Counted from the first letter of the stretch, positions 15,786 through 24,316 are shown. The stretch is 64,000 bases of DNA from Vreelandella massiliensis (GCF_900155385.1 NZ_LT699745.1:1891561-1955560), one strand, 5' to 3'. Translations and numbers: made by a program. Notes: generated by a model not told the origin, from the sequence alone.

Positions 15786-16532
15786 ATGGCCAACTCAACC
15801 AGCAAATCCGTCGCCAACTTCCTGAAAGACCAAGACCAGCTTCCCGCGCACCTTGCCAAAGATGCCGGTTTGGGTAACGAGAACGTCGGCACCGACGACC
15901 TCGCCATCCCGCGCATTGACCTGATCCAGCAGCTTTCGCCGCAGATCGACAAGCAATCGCCCAAGTACATCGAGGGCGCCGAAACCGGCCACCTGTTCAA
16001 CTCGCTGTCGGGCAACGTCCACGACTTCATCTTCGTCATTAACCTGCAATTCGAGCAGAAATGGCAGATTTTCAAGAAGCGTAAGTTCGGTGGCGGCTTT
16101 GAAGGCTCCTTCGACTCTGAGGCCGACGCCACGGCGCACTTGGACGCGCAGGGCTTGCCGCATGAGCAGTACGATGTGGTCGACACCGCAATCCACAAGT
16201 GCCTCATGCTCGACGAGAACGGCAACCCCGACCAGCCGGTGCTGATCTACATGAGCGGTTCCAAGCAGCGTGTGTCGAAGAACTGGAACACCGCGATCCA
16301 GCTCAAGAACCCCAACGCCGCACGCTTCGCAAGCGTCTGGACACTCCAGTCGGTCGGCGAGAAGAACAAGCAGGGTCAGCCCTACTTCAACTTCAAGGTC
16401 GACTTCGCCGGTTGGGCCGGTGAAGACCTCTACGCCGAAGCCAAGCGCCTGTACGAAGGGCTCGTGTCCGGTGGCACTGACGCCTTGGCGAAGGACAAAG
16501 AAGCCGACAAGGCCGAGACGGCTGACGCGTAA
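15786..16532 (+). CDS. Phage protein of unknown function, possible ssDNA-binding or replication role
   Basis: 248 residues; ATG follows GGAGATAGCC. The N-terminus has ANFLKDQDQLPAHLAKDAGL, and then DDLAIPRIDLIQQLSPQI, a start I associate with a family of phage proteins in replication modules. The centre is beta-rich with many aromatics (FIFVINLQFEQKWQIFKKRK, WNTAIQLKNPNAARF). The C-terminal 25 residues are acidic and disordered, as in many single-strand DNA-binding proteins. It has its own promoter region and terminator, so it is probably made in quantity. Function is inferred only from style and location. Confidence 0.6.
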   Translation: MANSTSKSVANFLKDQDQLPAHLAKDAGLGNENVGTDDLAIPRIDLIQQLSPQIDKQSPKYIEGAETGHLFNSLSGNVHDFIFVINLQFEQKWQIFKKRKFGGGFEGSFDSEADATAHLDAQGLPHEQYDVVDTAIHKCLMLDENGNPDQPVLIYMSGSKQRVSKNWNTAIQLKNPNAARFASVWTLQSVGEKNKQGQPYFNFKVDFAGWAGEDLYAEAKRLYEGLVSGGTDALAKDKEADKAETADA

Positions 16533-16549
16533 GCATTTGCTTACAACCA

Positions 16550-16578
16550 AAAGCCGGGGGACGCCCCGGCTTTATTTT
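16550..16578 (+). terminator. Rho-independent terminator
   Basis: AAAGCCGGGG (16550-16559) pairs with CCCCGGCTTT (16564-16573) and is followed by ATTTTTC. It sits 18 bases past the stop at 16532 and ends this single-gene transcript. Confidence 0.85.
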
Positions 16579-16619
16579 TCTCTAAACTGTTTGCACATAC
16601 AGTATTTACTGGCTAACCT

Positions 16620-17021
16620 ATGAACGAACACGGGTTCATCCGCTCCGTTCACCGCAAGCTCCCAGCCGGGATTTATCGCTGGAAGATCAACGACAACTTT
16701 GAAGGCGGCGTGGCGGATGCGTATTACTCAGGCAACAAGGGGGATTTATGGATCGAGTACAAGTACCTCAAAGCACTGCCAAAACGGGGCAGTACACCTA
16801 TTCGCACCACGCTCAGTGCCCAGCAGCAACTGTGGCTTGCTGACCGCTACCGTGAAGGTCGCCGTGTGGCGCTTGTCATTGGCTCCTCCACCGGTTGTTT
16901 AGTTCTCACAACCCCTGACGAATGGAACCGAGACTTGACACGCGACGATTTTATACGCAACGCGATTGAAAAGACGCGGCTTGTATCCTATATTGTTGAA
17001 ACCACCACCTCGACAACTTAG
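16620..17021 (+). CDS. VRR-NUC family endonuclease
   Basis: 133 residues. The core GGVADAYYSGNKGDLWIEYKYL carries the family's D...E-x-K nuclease residues, and the preceding YRWKINDNF supplies the usual N-terminal strand. A later TLSAQQQLWLADRYREGRRVALVIGS matches the conserved Q and helix of VRR-NUC enzymes. Phage members act as structure-specific endonucleases, for example at Holliday junctions or flaps. A small palindrome, CAGTA-TT-TACTG, precedes it at 16600-16611. The gene is 10 bases upstream of the repressor gene. Confidence 0.85.
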   Translation: MNEHGFIRSVHRKLPAGIYRWKINDNFEGGVADAYYSGNKGDLWIEYKYLKALPKRGSTPIRTTLSAQQQLWLADRYREGRRVALVIGSSTGCLVLTTPDEWNRDLTRDDFIRNAIEKTRLVSYIVETTTSTT

Positions 17022-17031
17022 GTACGCCCCC

Positions 17032-17706
17032 ATGTCCACTCGCACCATAACGGAAGAAGATAAGCAAAACGCCCTTCGTCTTAAAAATCTTTACAACGCG
17101 AAGAAAAAAGACTTGGGACTAACGCAGACCTCAATCGGCAATGAACTGGGCATGAAACAAGGGGCCGTCGCGCAATACATTAACGGCCACATTGCCCTTA
17201 ACTACGAGGCAGTGATTCGTTTCGCTAAAATCTTACAAGTTAAGCCATGGGAAATTGATCCCACGCTAAGTGTGCTTAACCCGGTGGGCGAGATTAAAAC
17301 TCAGGAAGTAGCGCTTGATGTTAAACAAACGCTATCTGGTTCAGGGAAGCCGCAAACTAAATCCATTACGATTAGGTACGACGGAATGCCCGACCAGTTA
17401 TACGGCTTTGAAGCAGACAGTGACACTTACAGTCCATTCTTAAAACAAGGCGATATTGCCGTTATCGACCGTTCACTCCAACCCGAGAACGGCGACGACG
17501 TGTTGATCGAGTTTGAAAATGGCCATTTGGCGGTCGGCGAACTTGTAAAACAATCGGCCAAAGAAATCACCGTCAAAAGCTACGCGAGCGGTGACGAACG
17601 CACCAAGCCGATGGAAGAAATCGCTAACTACGATGTCATCGTCGAAACCAAACGCTCGCAGCGCAATCGTGCTCGTCGGATGAACCGTCGCCCTGAGATG
17701 GCTTAG
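17032..17706 (+). CDS. CI/LexA-like repressor, HTH plus S24 peptidase-fold domain
   Basis: 224 residues from ATG 17032. Residues about 25-75 form an HTH_3/XRE domain (LTQTSIGNELGMKQGAVAQYINGH). Residues about 110-215 form an S24-type domain with ADSDTYSPFLKQGDIAVIDRS, in which the nucleophile Ser is present in DSD instead of the usual DSM. By manual alignment the general-base Lys position reads VGELV, so the lysine may be missing and autocleavage doubtful. It ends with a basic tail (RSQRNRARRMNRR). It probably controls the early operon. Oddly, it lies at the end of a rightward series, not divergent as in lambda. Confidence 0.88.
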   Translation: MSTRTITEEDKQNALRLKNLYNAKKKDLGLTQTSIGNELGMKQGAVAQYINGHIALNYEAVIRFAKILQVKPWEIDPTLSVLNPVGEIKTQEVALDVKQTLSGSGKPQTKSITIRYDGMPDQLYGFEADSDTYSPFLKQGDIAVIDRSLQPENGDDVLIEFENGHLAVGELVKQSAKEITVKSYASGDERTKPMEEIANYDVIVETKRSQRNRARRMNRRPEMA

Positions 17707-17740
17707 AGACGCAAAATGCGTCATTTGCTAAGTAAACTCA

Positions 17741-17770
17741 TTATAGCAGCGTTATAGCAGAATTATAGCA
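17741..17770 (+). repeat. Three direct TTATAGCA repeats at 11-bp spacing
   Basis: TTATAGCA occurs at 17741-17748, 17752-17759 and 17763-17770, a spacing of 11 bases, about one helical turn. They lie between the repressor stop and a terminator. This could be a protein-binding array or the border of the inserted phage segment. Confidence 0.6.
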
Positions 17771-17796
17771 AAGCACCCCTCAGCGGGTGCTTTTTG
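17771..17796. terminator. Bidirectional terminator between phage module and sapC
   Basis: AGCACCC (17772-17778) pairs with GGGTGCT (17785-17791), flanked by A-rich and T-rich runs (AGCAA on one side, TTTTTGCT on the other). It can end transcription both of the rightward repressor and of the leftward sapC gene. Confidence 0.85.
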
Positions 17797-18552
17797 CTAC
17801 CCATCAAAATCAAAACGTAACTCGTCGTCGTCTTCCCCGAAGACCGTATCCAAGTTCTCGGGTACGTCGGTATTGGCGATTTTCCCACTCCACGAAGCAC
17901 GGCGCTTTAGCACTTCTAGCTGGTTCATGGAGAATAGCTGACCGTACGCTAACGCCATCGGTGCCCCACGCAGCGCATAATACGCTTCACTGCTCAAGGC
18001 ATTTAGCGCTTGCTCGTCGATGCGATACAGGTTCGTTCTATTGGATGCGTCTTTATCTTCCCATGGGGTTAGCACGCCTTGCCGGTCAAGTTGTTCACAA
18101 GCTTTTTGGGTAATCGCTTGCTGGTTCGAAAAATCTTGTAGGCGCTGGAAATGTGCTTTGGCGGCTTCGCTTAGTGCACCGGCTTCGTCAAACAAAGGCG
18201 TTCCCCCTTCGAGGGTTAGATGGGACGTCGCCAAACTCAATACACGCTCTCCGTTCTCCATGCGCCCTAATGCAAACGGATAGTGGCGGGCACTCAGTGG
18301 CGCATAAGGCCCTAACCATCGACCATCACCGTGCAAATACAAGTGGCCTCCTGCCCTCTGCCCCAAGCACGCAACACACTGCCAGCGCTGGCCTGAACGC
18401 ATCAACGCCACTAAAAAATGAGGGATTGTCCGACGCAACTCCCCCACCACCACTGTTGCGTAATGCTGATCAGCCGTATGGTAAAAATCTGCCAAGGGCA
18501 AAAAACCGCAGCCTTTATGCTGGCTCGGCGATAGCGCGACCCAATCTGTCAT
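17797..18552 (-). CDS. sapC: SapC-family protein
   Basis: 251 residues. The start MTDWVALSPSQHKGCGFLPL, the FALGRMENGERVLSLAT centre and the final short acidic tail fit the SapC family, named after Campylobacter fetus genes linked to secretion of the surface-layer protein. There is no signal peptide or membrane segment, so it is cytoplasmic or peripheral. The molecular role of the family is not established. It lies directly downstream of the RTX-type gene, separated by a terminator, and near a type I secretion operon, which supports a surface-layer link. Confidence 0.8.
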   Translation of the reverse strand: MTDWVALSPSQHKGCGFLPLADFYHTADQHYATVVVGELRRTIPHFLVALMRSGQRWQCVACLGQRAGGHLYLHGDGRWLGPYAPLSARHYPFALGRMENGERVLSLATSHLTLEGGTPLFDEAGALSEAAKAHFQRLQDFSNQQAITQKACEQLDRQGVLTPWEDKDASNRTNLYRIDEQALNALSSEAYYALRGAPMALAYGQLFSMNQLEVLKRRASWSGKIANTDVPENLDTVFGEDDDELRFDFDG

Positions 18553-18567
18553 GATAGCTCCTCACAC

Positions 18568-18595
18568 AAAAACCCCCGCCGTAGCGGGGGCTCAT
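18568..18595 (-). terminator. Rho-independent terminator of the RTX-type gene
   Basis: Read leftward, CCCCCGC pairs with GCGGGGG (18573-18579 with 18584-18590) and is followed by TTTTTGTG. It lies 20 bases past the stop of the gene ending at 18615 and just before the sapC start, so sapC depends on read-through or a promoter within this short gap. Confidence 0.85.
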
Positions 18596-18614
18596 TAGCG
18601 CATTTACCCTAATA

Positions 18615-20501
18615 TTAAGCTGCCGTGTCAGGATCAGCGGCAAAAAACTCGTTGACCGTTGTGCTGTCGGTCAAGCCCTGCACACCTACCAGCTGAATGG
18701 TGAAATCTTGAGCAGCTGTCAAGTTTTCAAAACCATTCGGTGCGTCCTGACCCAATACTGTATTGAGCGCTGTCCATTCAGGCGCGTTAAATACCAGTTC
18801 CGCAGTATTCGCATCGGCGTTGATGTTGATCAACGACCAGCCGAGGTCTTCAGCAGATACGTCAATGCGGTGCCCATTAGCGGCATCAACAGCTTCAACT
18901 GTTGCAGTGCCAGCATTCGCCGCTGTTGCAAACAAATCCTTGAATTGAGATTTATCGGCATTATTTAGACGTTGCGAGCTAGCGATCACGTCTTCGCCAA
19001 TATGGAAGTTATGAATTGAATCGCTTCCTTGGCCGCTACCGGGCTGATACAGGAACACGTCTTTGGTGCTACTGGCGACCATAATGTCGTCGCCCTGACC
19101 GCCTTTTAACACGTTAGCATTGTCAAAGACGCCCGTTTTGTTCAAGCCGGTGCCCATCAATGTGCCGAACGCAGCGTTGCTCTCTGCGATGCTGTCAGCA
19201 CCTTCGGCAAACACACCGTTAGCATCTTGCTCGGTTTCAGCACCCGCAAAAAGTGAATGCTGCTCACCTGGGGTAGAGTTCGGCCCCGATGTGTAATAAA
19301 AGTCTGCGCCTTCGCCGCCCACGAAGTGCTTGCTTGCACCGTCGGCAACGTACACAAAATCTTCGCCTGCCCCACCGAACACATCAACCTCGCCAGACGG
19401 TGCGTATAAATTAGCAACACCGCTAGGCAACAAGATGTCAGCGCCGTCCTCACCCACGGTAAGATTCATCAGGTCAATAATCGAAGAGCTGTTCTCTAGA
19501 CCGTATGCGTTGGTAAAATCAGCGCCGGAAAAATCGAACTTAGTGACATTGATCCCTGAAAAGTCGACATTTCCGTTGAATATGTCGCTAGCACCATTTT
19601 CAACACTATCCACTATTTCCACGGATTGTGCGTTTTCGAGGACAGAGCGTTCGTAGGGTAAGGGGGCTTTGGGTGATGGGCCAGTGCCCGCAATGTTAAC
19701 GAACTCGGCAGCACTTGTAGGCCTAAACACATAATCAGTGATTGCCAGCAATTCGTCAGCGGAGTCGATGTTAGTGGCTCGCGACGCAATATCCTCAAGT
19801 GCCGGGACAAGGTGGGCGTAGCTAGGCGGAGTTAGCACGTCATCTGGCGTATAACGCTTAGACGTATCCAGCTCAAACTCGTCAGGCAAATTATCAATGT
19901 TCGACAATGCCGATGACAGAACATACGTCGAGCCGCCTTCACTGCCCGCTAAGGGATTCTCGTTGGCGGGCGTATCGTCAGTCTCACCCTGCTCACCGTC
20001 TTCTTGACCATCTTCTTCCTGGCCGTTGCCCTCTTCATCGCCTTGACCGGCTTCTTCACGTGCCGCTTCAGCAGCAGCTTGACCAGCGGCAGAGGCGGAT
20101 TCACGGATGGACTGGGCGAATTCTGCCACTTCTTCGCCGGTGAGGTCTTGGATACTGCGGCCTTCGGCTTCTAGCTGGGCGGCGACGCCGTTGGAGGCTT
20201 CCGCGACGGTCGGCACAGCCCCCGTGTTGAAGGCCTGCTCTTCTTCAGTCAGGTCGCCCGGCTCGTTCTGGGCCAGGAACAAGAACTCTTCGGCGAAGTT
20301 TTCTTCTGTCACATCGCCGCTTTCAAACTGGTTAATCCAAAACGCTTTACGTTCGGCGGCGTTAGAAAAGTCGCCTTCCAGGCCCAGCAAGTTGGCATAC
20401 GCCTCATCGACGAGGGCTTCGGTGTCGTCGTTGCCGCTAACCAGCGCGTTAAACAGCGCAATGGCGTTGGCGTTCTGTGCTAATGCTTCTTCGCGTGTCA
20501 T
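18615..20501 (-). CDS. Acidic surface protein, DUF4214-like N-terminus with RTX-type repeats
   Basis: 628 residues, start preceded by AAAGGAAG. Residues 1-90 (LVDEAYANLLGLEGDFSNAA, then FWINQFESGDV) resemble the DUF4214 domain, a module common in secreted and S-layer proteins, and are shared with the 686-residue protein upstream. Residues about 150-180 are a Glu/Asp/Gly-rich linker. Calcium-binding RTX-like nonapeptides appear as GGAGEDFVY, GGEGADFYY and GGQGDDIMV. There is no Sec signal, so type I secretion by a C-terminal signal is expected, probably by the system at 33-38 kb. The strongly acidic composition suits a halophile surface protein. Confidence 0.78.
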   Translation of the reverse strand: MTREEALAQNANAIALFNALVSGNDDTEALVDEAYANLLGLEGDFSNAAERKAFWINQFESGDVTEENFAEEFLFLAQNEPGDLTEEEQAFNTGAVPTVAEASNGVAAQLEAEGRSIQDLTGEEVAEFAQSIRESASAAGQAAAEAAREEAGQGDEEGNGQEEDGQEDGEQGETDDTPANENPLAGSEGGSTYVLSSALSNIDNLPDEFELDTSKRYTPDDVLTPPSYAHLVPALEDIASRATNIDSADELLAITDYVFRPTSAAEFVNIAGTGPSPKAPLPYERSVLENAQSVEIVDSVENGASDIFNGNVDFSGINVTKFDFSGADFTNAYGLENSSSIIDLMNLTVGEDGADILLPSGVANLYAPSGEVDVFGGAGEDFVYVADGASKHFVGGEGADFYYTSGPNSTPGEQHSLFAGAETEQDANGVFAEGADSIAESNAAFGTLMGTGLNKTGVFDNANVLKGGQGDDIMVASSTKDVFLYQPGSGQGSDSIHNFHIGEDVIASSQRLNNADKSQFKDLFATAANAGTATVEAVDAANGHRIDVSAEDLGWSLININADANTAELVFNAPEWTALNTVLGQDAPNGFENLTAAQDFTIQLVGVQGLTDSTTVNEFFAADPDTAA

Positions 20502-20514
20502 GACACTTCCTTTC

Positions 20515-20705
20515 TTTTGGTTTGTCGCAGTGGGTCCGAAATTGGGTTCCGGTCAACCTTCCGGGTCTGCGCGTTACACGATTGCCGCCCCAAGGTGATC
20601 ACTGGGCAGCAAGTCGTGCCAGTCAACTTGCGCTTGGTGATGGCCAAGCGGTTCCCTTGCCCCAGCCTTTCTTCCTAGGCCGGTAGCAAAACCACCTTAG
20701 AACAT
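20515..20705 (-). ncRNA. Candidate structured 5' leader of the RTX-type gene
   Basis: About 190 bases upstream of the start at 20501 contain several stems: CGCTTGG/CCAAGCG (20631-20637 with 20644-20650, perfect), ACTGG/CCAGT (20601-20605 with 20619-20623, extendable with one bulge) and CCGG/CCGG (20549-20552 with 20561-20564). There are no long reading frames. The region is GC-rich compared with the AT-rich promoter zone behind it. It matches no riboswitch class I can recall. Confidence 0.35.
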
Positions 20706-20889
20706 TACGTCAGATAACGCTACTTAGCCTTTTGGGCAACATAACCGTTCAGCGAAGATCGTGAAATAACGCAGATTTAACGCTACACGTTGGGCGAAGT
20801 TAGCGATATTTACCCGTCTATTTATCACCACATCGGTGCAAAGTTTCGCTACTTATTGAGCCTCACTGAATGGGCTGAAAAACGCTGAT

Positions 20890-20934
20890 TTTGTAAGAGA
20901 TGTCTTACAAATTAAAGCGACAATCTCTTACAAA
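20890..20934. promoter_or_regulatory. Three-half-site inverted repeat array
   Basis: TTTGTAAGA (20890-20898) faces TCTTACAAA (20903-20911), a perfect 9-bp inverted repeat. The longer arm TTTGTAAGAGA (20890-20900) also matches TCTCTTACAAA (20924-20934) perfectly over 11 bp. The left arm can therefore pair with either right arm. This looks like a regulator binding array in the promoter zone of the RTX-type gene. Confidence 0.55.
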
Positions 20935-20967
20935 AACCTCAGCCATTTACACCCGACAAACACAAAA

Positions 20968-20990
20968 AAGCCCCGCACGCGGCGAGGCTT
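20968..20990 (-). terminator. Leftward terminator-like hairpin
   Basis: AAGCCCCGC (20968-20976) pairs with GCGAGGCTT (20982-20990) with one mismatch, and read leftward the stem is followed by TTTTTTGTG. It is the second strong stop signal downstream of the 686-residue gene. Confidence 0.65.
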
Positions 20991-21054
20991 AAAGGGTCTT
21001 GCAAGCTAGAGCGAACAAGGGCTGTTGTTGCCCTAGCGCGTGATCCTTCACAAG

Positions 21055-21104
21055 AAACCCCCACCGAGGCGGGGGTTTATCTTCAAGTGGGGGTTGCCCC
21101 CCAC
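21055..21104 (-). terminator. Terminator cluster after the 686-residue surface protein gene
   Basis: Two stems lie close together: GTGGGGG/CCCCCAC around 21087-21104, and AAACCCCC (21055-21062) with GGGGGTTT (21071-21078). Read leftward, the second is followed by CTTG and an earlier T-run. Together with the hairpin at 20968 they isolate this very likely highly expressed gene. Confidence 0.75.
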
Positions 21105-21127
21105 CAAAGAGTTAAGACTGAGCAGTC

Positions 21128-23188
21128 TTATGCAACGGTCAGGAAGCCAGCAGAGAAGTCGAGGTCTTCTGCATTCACGCCGTTCAGGGTGATCTGTACC
21201 AGCTCGTCGTCAGACTGAGCGTTGCCAGCACCTTCGAACTGTTCAACGAACAGGATGGTGTTAGCACCGTCCTGCTGAACGAACACTTCCAGTGCGTCGG
21301 CATCGCCTTCGCGAGTTTCGGTCAGATCAACGCCCGCGTCGATGTCGGTGCGAGTGAACTCAGTGCCGAGGAACAACTGATCGTCAGCTTCGAAGTTGGT
21401 CATCACAAGGCCGGTGTCTGTGTCTTCAGAGAAGATGTACAGATCGGCTTCGTTGCTGGTGCCCGCTTCGTTGCTGTCAGTCAGGTCAACGATGTTCTCA
21501 ACGCCGAATTCTTCTGCCAGAACAGTCGCCAGTTCTTCGCGGTTGTCGACAGCGTCTTCGTAAGAAGCCACTAGCGCTTCAACTTCGTCCAGCGCCGCTT
21601 GGGCTTCGGCGAGGTCTTCTTCCGCGTCGGCTACGTCTTGGATGTCTTCTTCGCGGGCTTCAACAGCGTTTTCTGCGTCTACGAAGGCTTGACCTAATGT
21701 GTCTGCACTAACTTGTGCCACATCGAAGTCTCCAGAATTACCATCGTTGGAATTAGAAATCGTCAACATGTCTTGAACTGTCGCATCGGCATTCGATGAA
21801 ACAATGGTCAAGGTGTTGTTGGAAATCGTTGCAGATTCAACGCCGTCCAGTGCTTCTACAGCTGTTAGGAAACTTGCTTGATCGCTAAAATCAGTGCCGT
21901 TACCAGCGATAGTTGTAGTCGTACCGTTCACTTCGATATCAGCGGCAGCTGAAGCGTCGGTGAAGTCGGCACCGGTTACATCTGCTTCAAGCGTGACAGG
22001 CGCGTATACAGGAGCAGTTGTGAAATTGGTATCTGCCGTATTGCGCTCTTCAATAAGACCTGCGCGCTGGCCAACAACAACCGCTGCATCACGCAAGGCA
22101 GTGCGCAGATCAGAGTTGGCACCTTCTAACGTTGTGCCGTCGTAGTTGCCATCAGCATCAATCAGGGCAGCTAAGCTGTCATTAAGCTGGTTAACACCTG
22201 TAGGCGTTGAGTTACCAACAAGCAGCTCGTCAAATGCTTGGTTGTCAGCTACAACCGTAGACTCAGCTGCGACTTGCGCGACAATATCGCTAAGTGCAGT
22301 AGTACCAGTGACGTTAACGTCTGTGCCACCCGCTTCGAGATAGGCGGTAATGGCTGCTGACAGAGCTTCTGATGCAGATAGGTCGCTGCCATCGCTGTTA
22401 CGATCACTGCTCAGGGCGTTTTCGGCCTGGACCAAATCGTTCTGGAACTCAGAAATTGTTTGCGTCAAACCGCCTTGTGCAACATCAGCATCGCTGCTGT
22501 TGATCTGGCTTTGCAGATCAGTCACTTCGGCACGCAATTCGCTGTCAGAATCAGCCGCACGCTGTGTTGCCAGCGTTGATTGAGCGTCACGCAGATCCTG
22601 ATCTTCCGCAGCAACTGCCGCTTCGGCATCAGCAACTGGGTCGATTGTGCCGTCAGCGATGTTCGCTTTACGCGCATTCAGATCAGCTTCGCTGATGTCA
22701 GCTTCCTGACCGTTCATCGCCAGCTCTTCGAGCGCTGCATCTTCAGCGGTCAGAGCGGCTTGGTAATCGGTCACAGCTTCAGTGAGGTCTGAAGGTGCGC
22801 CTGGCTCTTCTGCACCGGCTTGTGCGGCTGTTTTCAGGTCAGCCAGCGTAACGTCGCTGCTGGTGGCAGCTGCAGTAACGGCAGCAGTAGCGGACTGGTT
22901 GTAAGCAAACTCTTCAGCTGTCAGCTGACCTTGCTCATTTTCGGCCAGATCCATGAAGGTTTCAGCCAGGTCTTCAGCTGCCAGCTGACCACGCTCCAGA
23001 TCACCATTCAGGTAATCCACCCAGAACTGGATGCGCTCTTGGCTGACGTCTTCAAGACCCAGCAGGTTGGAATAAGTCCACTCAACTAGAGTCGTATAAT
23101 CTGTAGCCGGGATGTCAGCCATTGCTTCAACTTGAAGCTGTGCTGCAGTATCACGGTTAAAAATCGTTTTAACGTTTTCGATGCTCAT
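21128..23188 (-). CDS. Large acidic S-layer-type protein with DUF4214-like N-terminus
   Basis: 686 residues; AAGGAG precedes the start. Residues 15-110 (TLVEWTYSNLLGLEDVSQER, then FWVDYLNGDL and LTAEEFAYNQ) match the N-terminus of the 628-residue neighbour and the DUF4214 style. Residues about 140-560 are Ala/Asp/Glu-rich and largely helical, likely coiled coil. A C-terminal beta-rich region (LYIFSEDTDTGLVMTNFEAD, ending AGFLTVA) resembles the end domains of proteins exported by type I systems. No Cys and no Sec signal are seen. Very low basic residue content fits an extracellular halophile protein. It may be the main surface-layer subunit (inference). Confidence 0.75.
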   Translation of the reverse strand: MSIENVKTIFNRDTAAQLQVEAMADIPATDYTTLVEWTYSNLLGLEDVSQERIQFWVDYLNGDLERGQLAAEDLAETFMDLAENEQGQLTAEEFAYNQSATAAVTAAATSSDVTLADLKTAAQAGAEEPGAPSDLTEAVTDYQAALTAEDAALEELAMNGQEADISEADLNARKANIADGTIDPVADAEAAVAAEDQDLRDAQSTLATQRAADSDSELRAEVTDLQSQINSSDADVAQGGLTQTISEFQNDLVQAENALSSDRNSDGSDLSASEALSAAITAYLEAGGTDVNVTGTTALSDIVAQVAAESTVVADNQAFDELLVGNSTPTGVNQLNDSLAALIDADGNYDGTTLEGANSDLRTALRDAAVVVGQRAGLIEERNTADTNFTTAPVYAPVTLEADVTGADFTDASAAADIEVNGTTTTIAGNGTDFSDQASFLTAVEALDGVESATISNNTLTIVSSNADATVQDMLTISNSNDGNSGDFDVAQVSADTLGQAFVDAENAVEAREEDIQDVADAEEDLAEAQAALDEVEALVASYEDAVDNREELATVLAEEFGVENIVDLTDSNEAGTSNEADLYIFSEDTDTGLVMTNFEADDQLFLGTEFTRTDIDAGVDLTETREGDADALEVFVQQDGANTILFVEQFEGAGNAQSDDELVQITLNGVNAEDLDFSAGFLTVA

Positions 23189-23632
23189 TAATCTTAACTC
23201 CTTGGTTTGATCCGGCTTGCTCAGCCTGCTGGGGATTTAAGCCATTACATGGCCGTGAGCCTAGCGATTTCTCCCCATCAGTGCGGTTTATAACGTATTG
23301 GACACCATGCTTCAAATGCAAATTTAGCAAGGCATCTCGATGCTACGCTCTGATTTGGTCTTCTTACTCGGCTGCCCCGTAATGCTGAACCCGCCCAGCC
23401 CCATCAATTGTTGCCGATAAAGTGTTGCTGTCTCATGACATACGTTGAAAACACTGTTTTCGGTTCAGGCATCATGCCAGAGCCTTTACAACGGCTGCAA
23501 CACCTATCGTATATTTGTTGACGCCGCTCAACCGCTTGCGCAGGCGCTTCGCGGCGATGGAGCAGGCAACTTGGCCCATGGCGGTCTATCGGGTAAATTA
23601 TGCGCCTTCTCTAACGCCGCGCGGGTGGCCAC
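23189..23632. other. Divergent intergenic region, 444 bp
   Basis: This gap separates the leftward surface-protein gene from the rightward polysaccharide operon and must hold both promoters. I see a 15-bp palindrome, GAAAAC-act-GTTTTC (23447-23461), which could be an operator. I see no convincing consensus promoter pair and no RNA gene. The short open frame at 23445-23636 lacks a ribosome site and is not accepted. Confidence 0.5.
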
Positions 23633-24316
23633 ATGAAAAATGATAATACCTTGAGTTCTCAAGAATTAACGCTAGTAGCCTTGGCAGCCCTGCTGCTCAA
23701 GCGCTGGAAGTTGATACTGGTGGTGGCGCTGGCGGTTTTTATTCCTTTCACTGTTTATGGCTTTTTTCTTACGCCTAATGTCGTGCAGTACACCACGCTT
23801 TATCATGTCGCCGAACGCGATGCACATACTCCCCTTCGCCCCATCCCCGATACCCAGCGGCGTATGGAAAGCGTTTACAGCCGGGCGGCGCGTGACGATT
23901 TAGGGGTTGGCTTCGGGGTAAGCACCGCCCACCCGCGCAATACGCTGCAGATCGCCTTAAAAACCGTGGCGGCACCGGGCAACACCGAGCGGGTCAGTGC
24001 CTTTCATCAGCGCATTATTACGCTTTTAGAAGCCTCTGACCGGGAGCGCCTTGAGCGGCGCCAGCAAGCGTGGCGTCATGCGGCCTCGTTTACCCTGCAT
24101 CCGGAACTGGAAGAAACGGTAAGCCTACGCGGCGCGCAAGAAGCGCGCATGGGCGAAATGCTGCTCACCACCCAAGCCGGCGGCGTGCCGCGCTTGAGCC
24201 GCCCCTGGGCATGGCCGATGTTAGGCGCCATACTGGGGGTCATTGTGGGCATCGTCGCCGCTTGCATCGCAAGCTTTGGCGGCCATGTGGCTCGCCACTT
24301 ACGCGAATCGACATAA
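23633..24316 (+). CDS. Wzz-like polysaccharide chain-length determinant
   Basis: 227 residues with the Wzz layout: an N-terminal membrane segment (about residues 26-45, LILVVALAVFIPFTVYGFFL), a periplasmic helical domain, and a C-terminal membrane segment (PMLGAILGVIVGIVAACIASF) preceded by Pro-rich residues (RLSRPWAWP). It has no tyrosine kinase domain and is shorter than typical 320-residue Wzz, so the periplasmic part is reduced. It sits first in the polysaccharide operon, before the polymerase. I see no strong ribosome site before ATG 23633. Confidence 0.75.
   Translation: MKNDNTLSSQELTLVALAALLLKRWKLILVVALAVFIPFTVYGFFLTPNVVQYTTLYHVAERDAHTPLRPIPDTQRRMESVYSRAARDDLGVGFGVSTAHPRNTLQIALKTVAAPGNTERVSAFHQRIITLLEASDRERLERRQQAWRHAASFTLHPELEETVSLRGAQEARMGEMLLTTQAGGVPRLSRPWAWPMLGAILGVIVGIVAACIASFGGHVARHLREST

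Noticed and set aside
20515-20705. A cyclic-di-GMP or cobalamin riboswitch upstream of the RTX-type gene
   Set aside because: The conserved core sequences of these classes, as I know them, are not present; only generic stems are seen.
23445-23636. Rightward 63-codon frame upstream of the chain-length gene
   Set aside because: No ribosome site, no recognisable motif, and it would end within the start of the real gene; treated as part of the promoter region.
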